Below, one piece after another: positions 4,971-5,440 of a DNA stretch of 5,440 bases (the first letter of the stretch is position 1; the number at the start of each line of letters is the position of its first letter). The notes under the pieces were generated by a model. It had not been told where the DNA came from. It ran no database searches and was given only the letters and a program-made list of their open reading frames with translations. The position numbers and the translations under genes are program-made. This DNA is from JALYZC01 sp035997675 (GTDB taxonomy: Bacteria; Actinomycetota; Thermoleophilia; Solirubrobacterales; Solirubrobacteraceae), in the NCBI GenBank assembly GCA_035997675.1, contig DASYIJ010000332.1, positions 1 to 5,440 on the forward strand, written 5' to 3'.

Positions 4971-5440
4971 ACGGGCCCGGCGCGGTCTTCGTCACGGGCG
5001 GTTCGGGCTTCATCGGCGGCCGGCTCATCGGCCGCCTCGTCGCCGACGGACGCCGGGTGCGCGCCCTGGCGCGCTCCGATGACGCCGCCGCGAAGGTCGT
5101 CGCCGCCGGAGCCGAGCCCGTTCGCGGTGACCTCTCCGATCCGGCGGCCCTGCACGCCGGCGCGGAGGGCTGCGAGGTGGCGTTCCACGCTGCGGCGGCC
5201 GTGCTGGAGTGGGGTCCGCGCGAGGCGTTCGTCCGGGCCAACGTCGACGGGACGAAGCACGTGCTCGACGCCTGCCGCGAGGCCGGCGTGCGCCGACTGG
5301 TGCACGTCGGCACCGAGGCGGCCACGATGGCCGGCCAGCCGCTCGTGAACATCGACGAGACGGCTCCCCTGCGGCCGGACTCGAAGGCCCTCTACTGCGC
5401 GACGAAGGCGATGGCCGAACAGTCCGTCCGCGCCGCGAGC
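4967..5440 (+). CDS. NAD(P)-dependent extended SDR (epimerase/dehydratase or 3-beta-HSD-like), 3' truncated
   Basis: The gene runs off the right edge; 158 codons are present of a family that usually has about 320-340. The N-terminal Rossmann fold shows TGGSGFIGG (10-18), the glycine-rich dinucleotide-binding motif of extended short-chain dehydrogenases. Next come RALARS, GDLSD (the adenine-contacting aspartate region), HAAA and RANVDGTKHVLDAC, all in family order. The catalytic Tyr and Lys are in YCATK (Y143, K147), with T116 in VGTEAA at the place of the catalytic Ser/Thr. Members include UDP-sugar epimerases, dihydroflavonol reductase-like enzymes and 3-beta-hydroxysteroid dehydrogenases; the VLEWGPREAF and GTEAA stretches lean to the last two, but substrate cannot be settled. 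It follows the TSUP pair with a GTGA overlap, so it is in the same operon. Confidence 0.9.
   Translation, partial: MNGPGAVFVTGGSGFIGGRLIGRLVADGRRVRALARSDDAAAKVVAAGAEPVRGDLSDPAALHAGAEGCEVAFHAAAAVLEWGPREAFVRANVDGTKHVLDACREAGVRRLVHVGTEAATMAGQPLVNIDETAPLRPDSKALYCATKAMAEQSVRAAS

Noticed and set aside
4897..5352. Minus-strand open frames (151 and 132 aa) opposite the SDR gene
   Set aside because: The plus strand has clear SDR motifs; the minus frames show only Ala/Arg/Pro/Ser-rich composition.

Overview
The window is very GC-rich, densely coded bacterial DNA. Genes start with GTG as often as ATG, most lack a Shine-Dalgarno sequence, and neighbours abut or overlap by a few bases. This points to a high-GC actinobacterium. 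A lineage such as Thermoleophilia/Solirubrobacterales is my guess from the gene types and style, not something proved here. No RNA gene, CRISPR array, insertion sequence or phage gene was seen, and no stretch over 30 bp lies between the called genes.

Layout. At the left edge is the first 28 codons of a family 2 (polyprenol-phosphate mannosyltransferase-like) glycosyltransferase on the minus strand (1-86). It is divergent, across 30 bp, from an intact polX on the plus strand (117-1865), a family X DNA polymerase fused to a PHP phosphoesterase/nuclease domain. polX ends tail to tail with a three-gene minus-strand operon read from 4194 down to 1862: otsB-like trehalose-phosphatase, an unrecognised four-helix membrane protein, and a GT4-type glycosyltransferase. 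The two opposing stop codons share the bases CTAG, and a perfect 12-bp hairpin sits just past the glycosyltransferase stop, inside the 3' end of polX.

Only 9 bp upstream of otsB, in the other direction, begins a plus-strand operon. It holds two half-size TauE/SafE (TSUP) membrane proteins of 124 and 131 aa, followed by an NAD(P)-dependent extended SDR/epimerase cut by the window end. These three genes are chained by GTGA stop/start overlaps.

How the genes may work together. otsB and the GT4 gene suggest sugar-phosphate or glycoside metabolism (compatible solute or cell-surface glycan), but no otsA lies in the operon. The two TSUP halves are co-linear homologues, each with its own GVGGG motif, so they probably pair into one transporter. 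No exotic new system is evident. The points most worth a second look are the split transporter, the orphan otsB operon with its unknown membrane protein, the two divergent promoters whose -10 elements appear to be shared, and the hairpin at the convergent gene ends.
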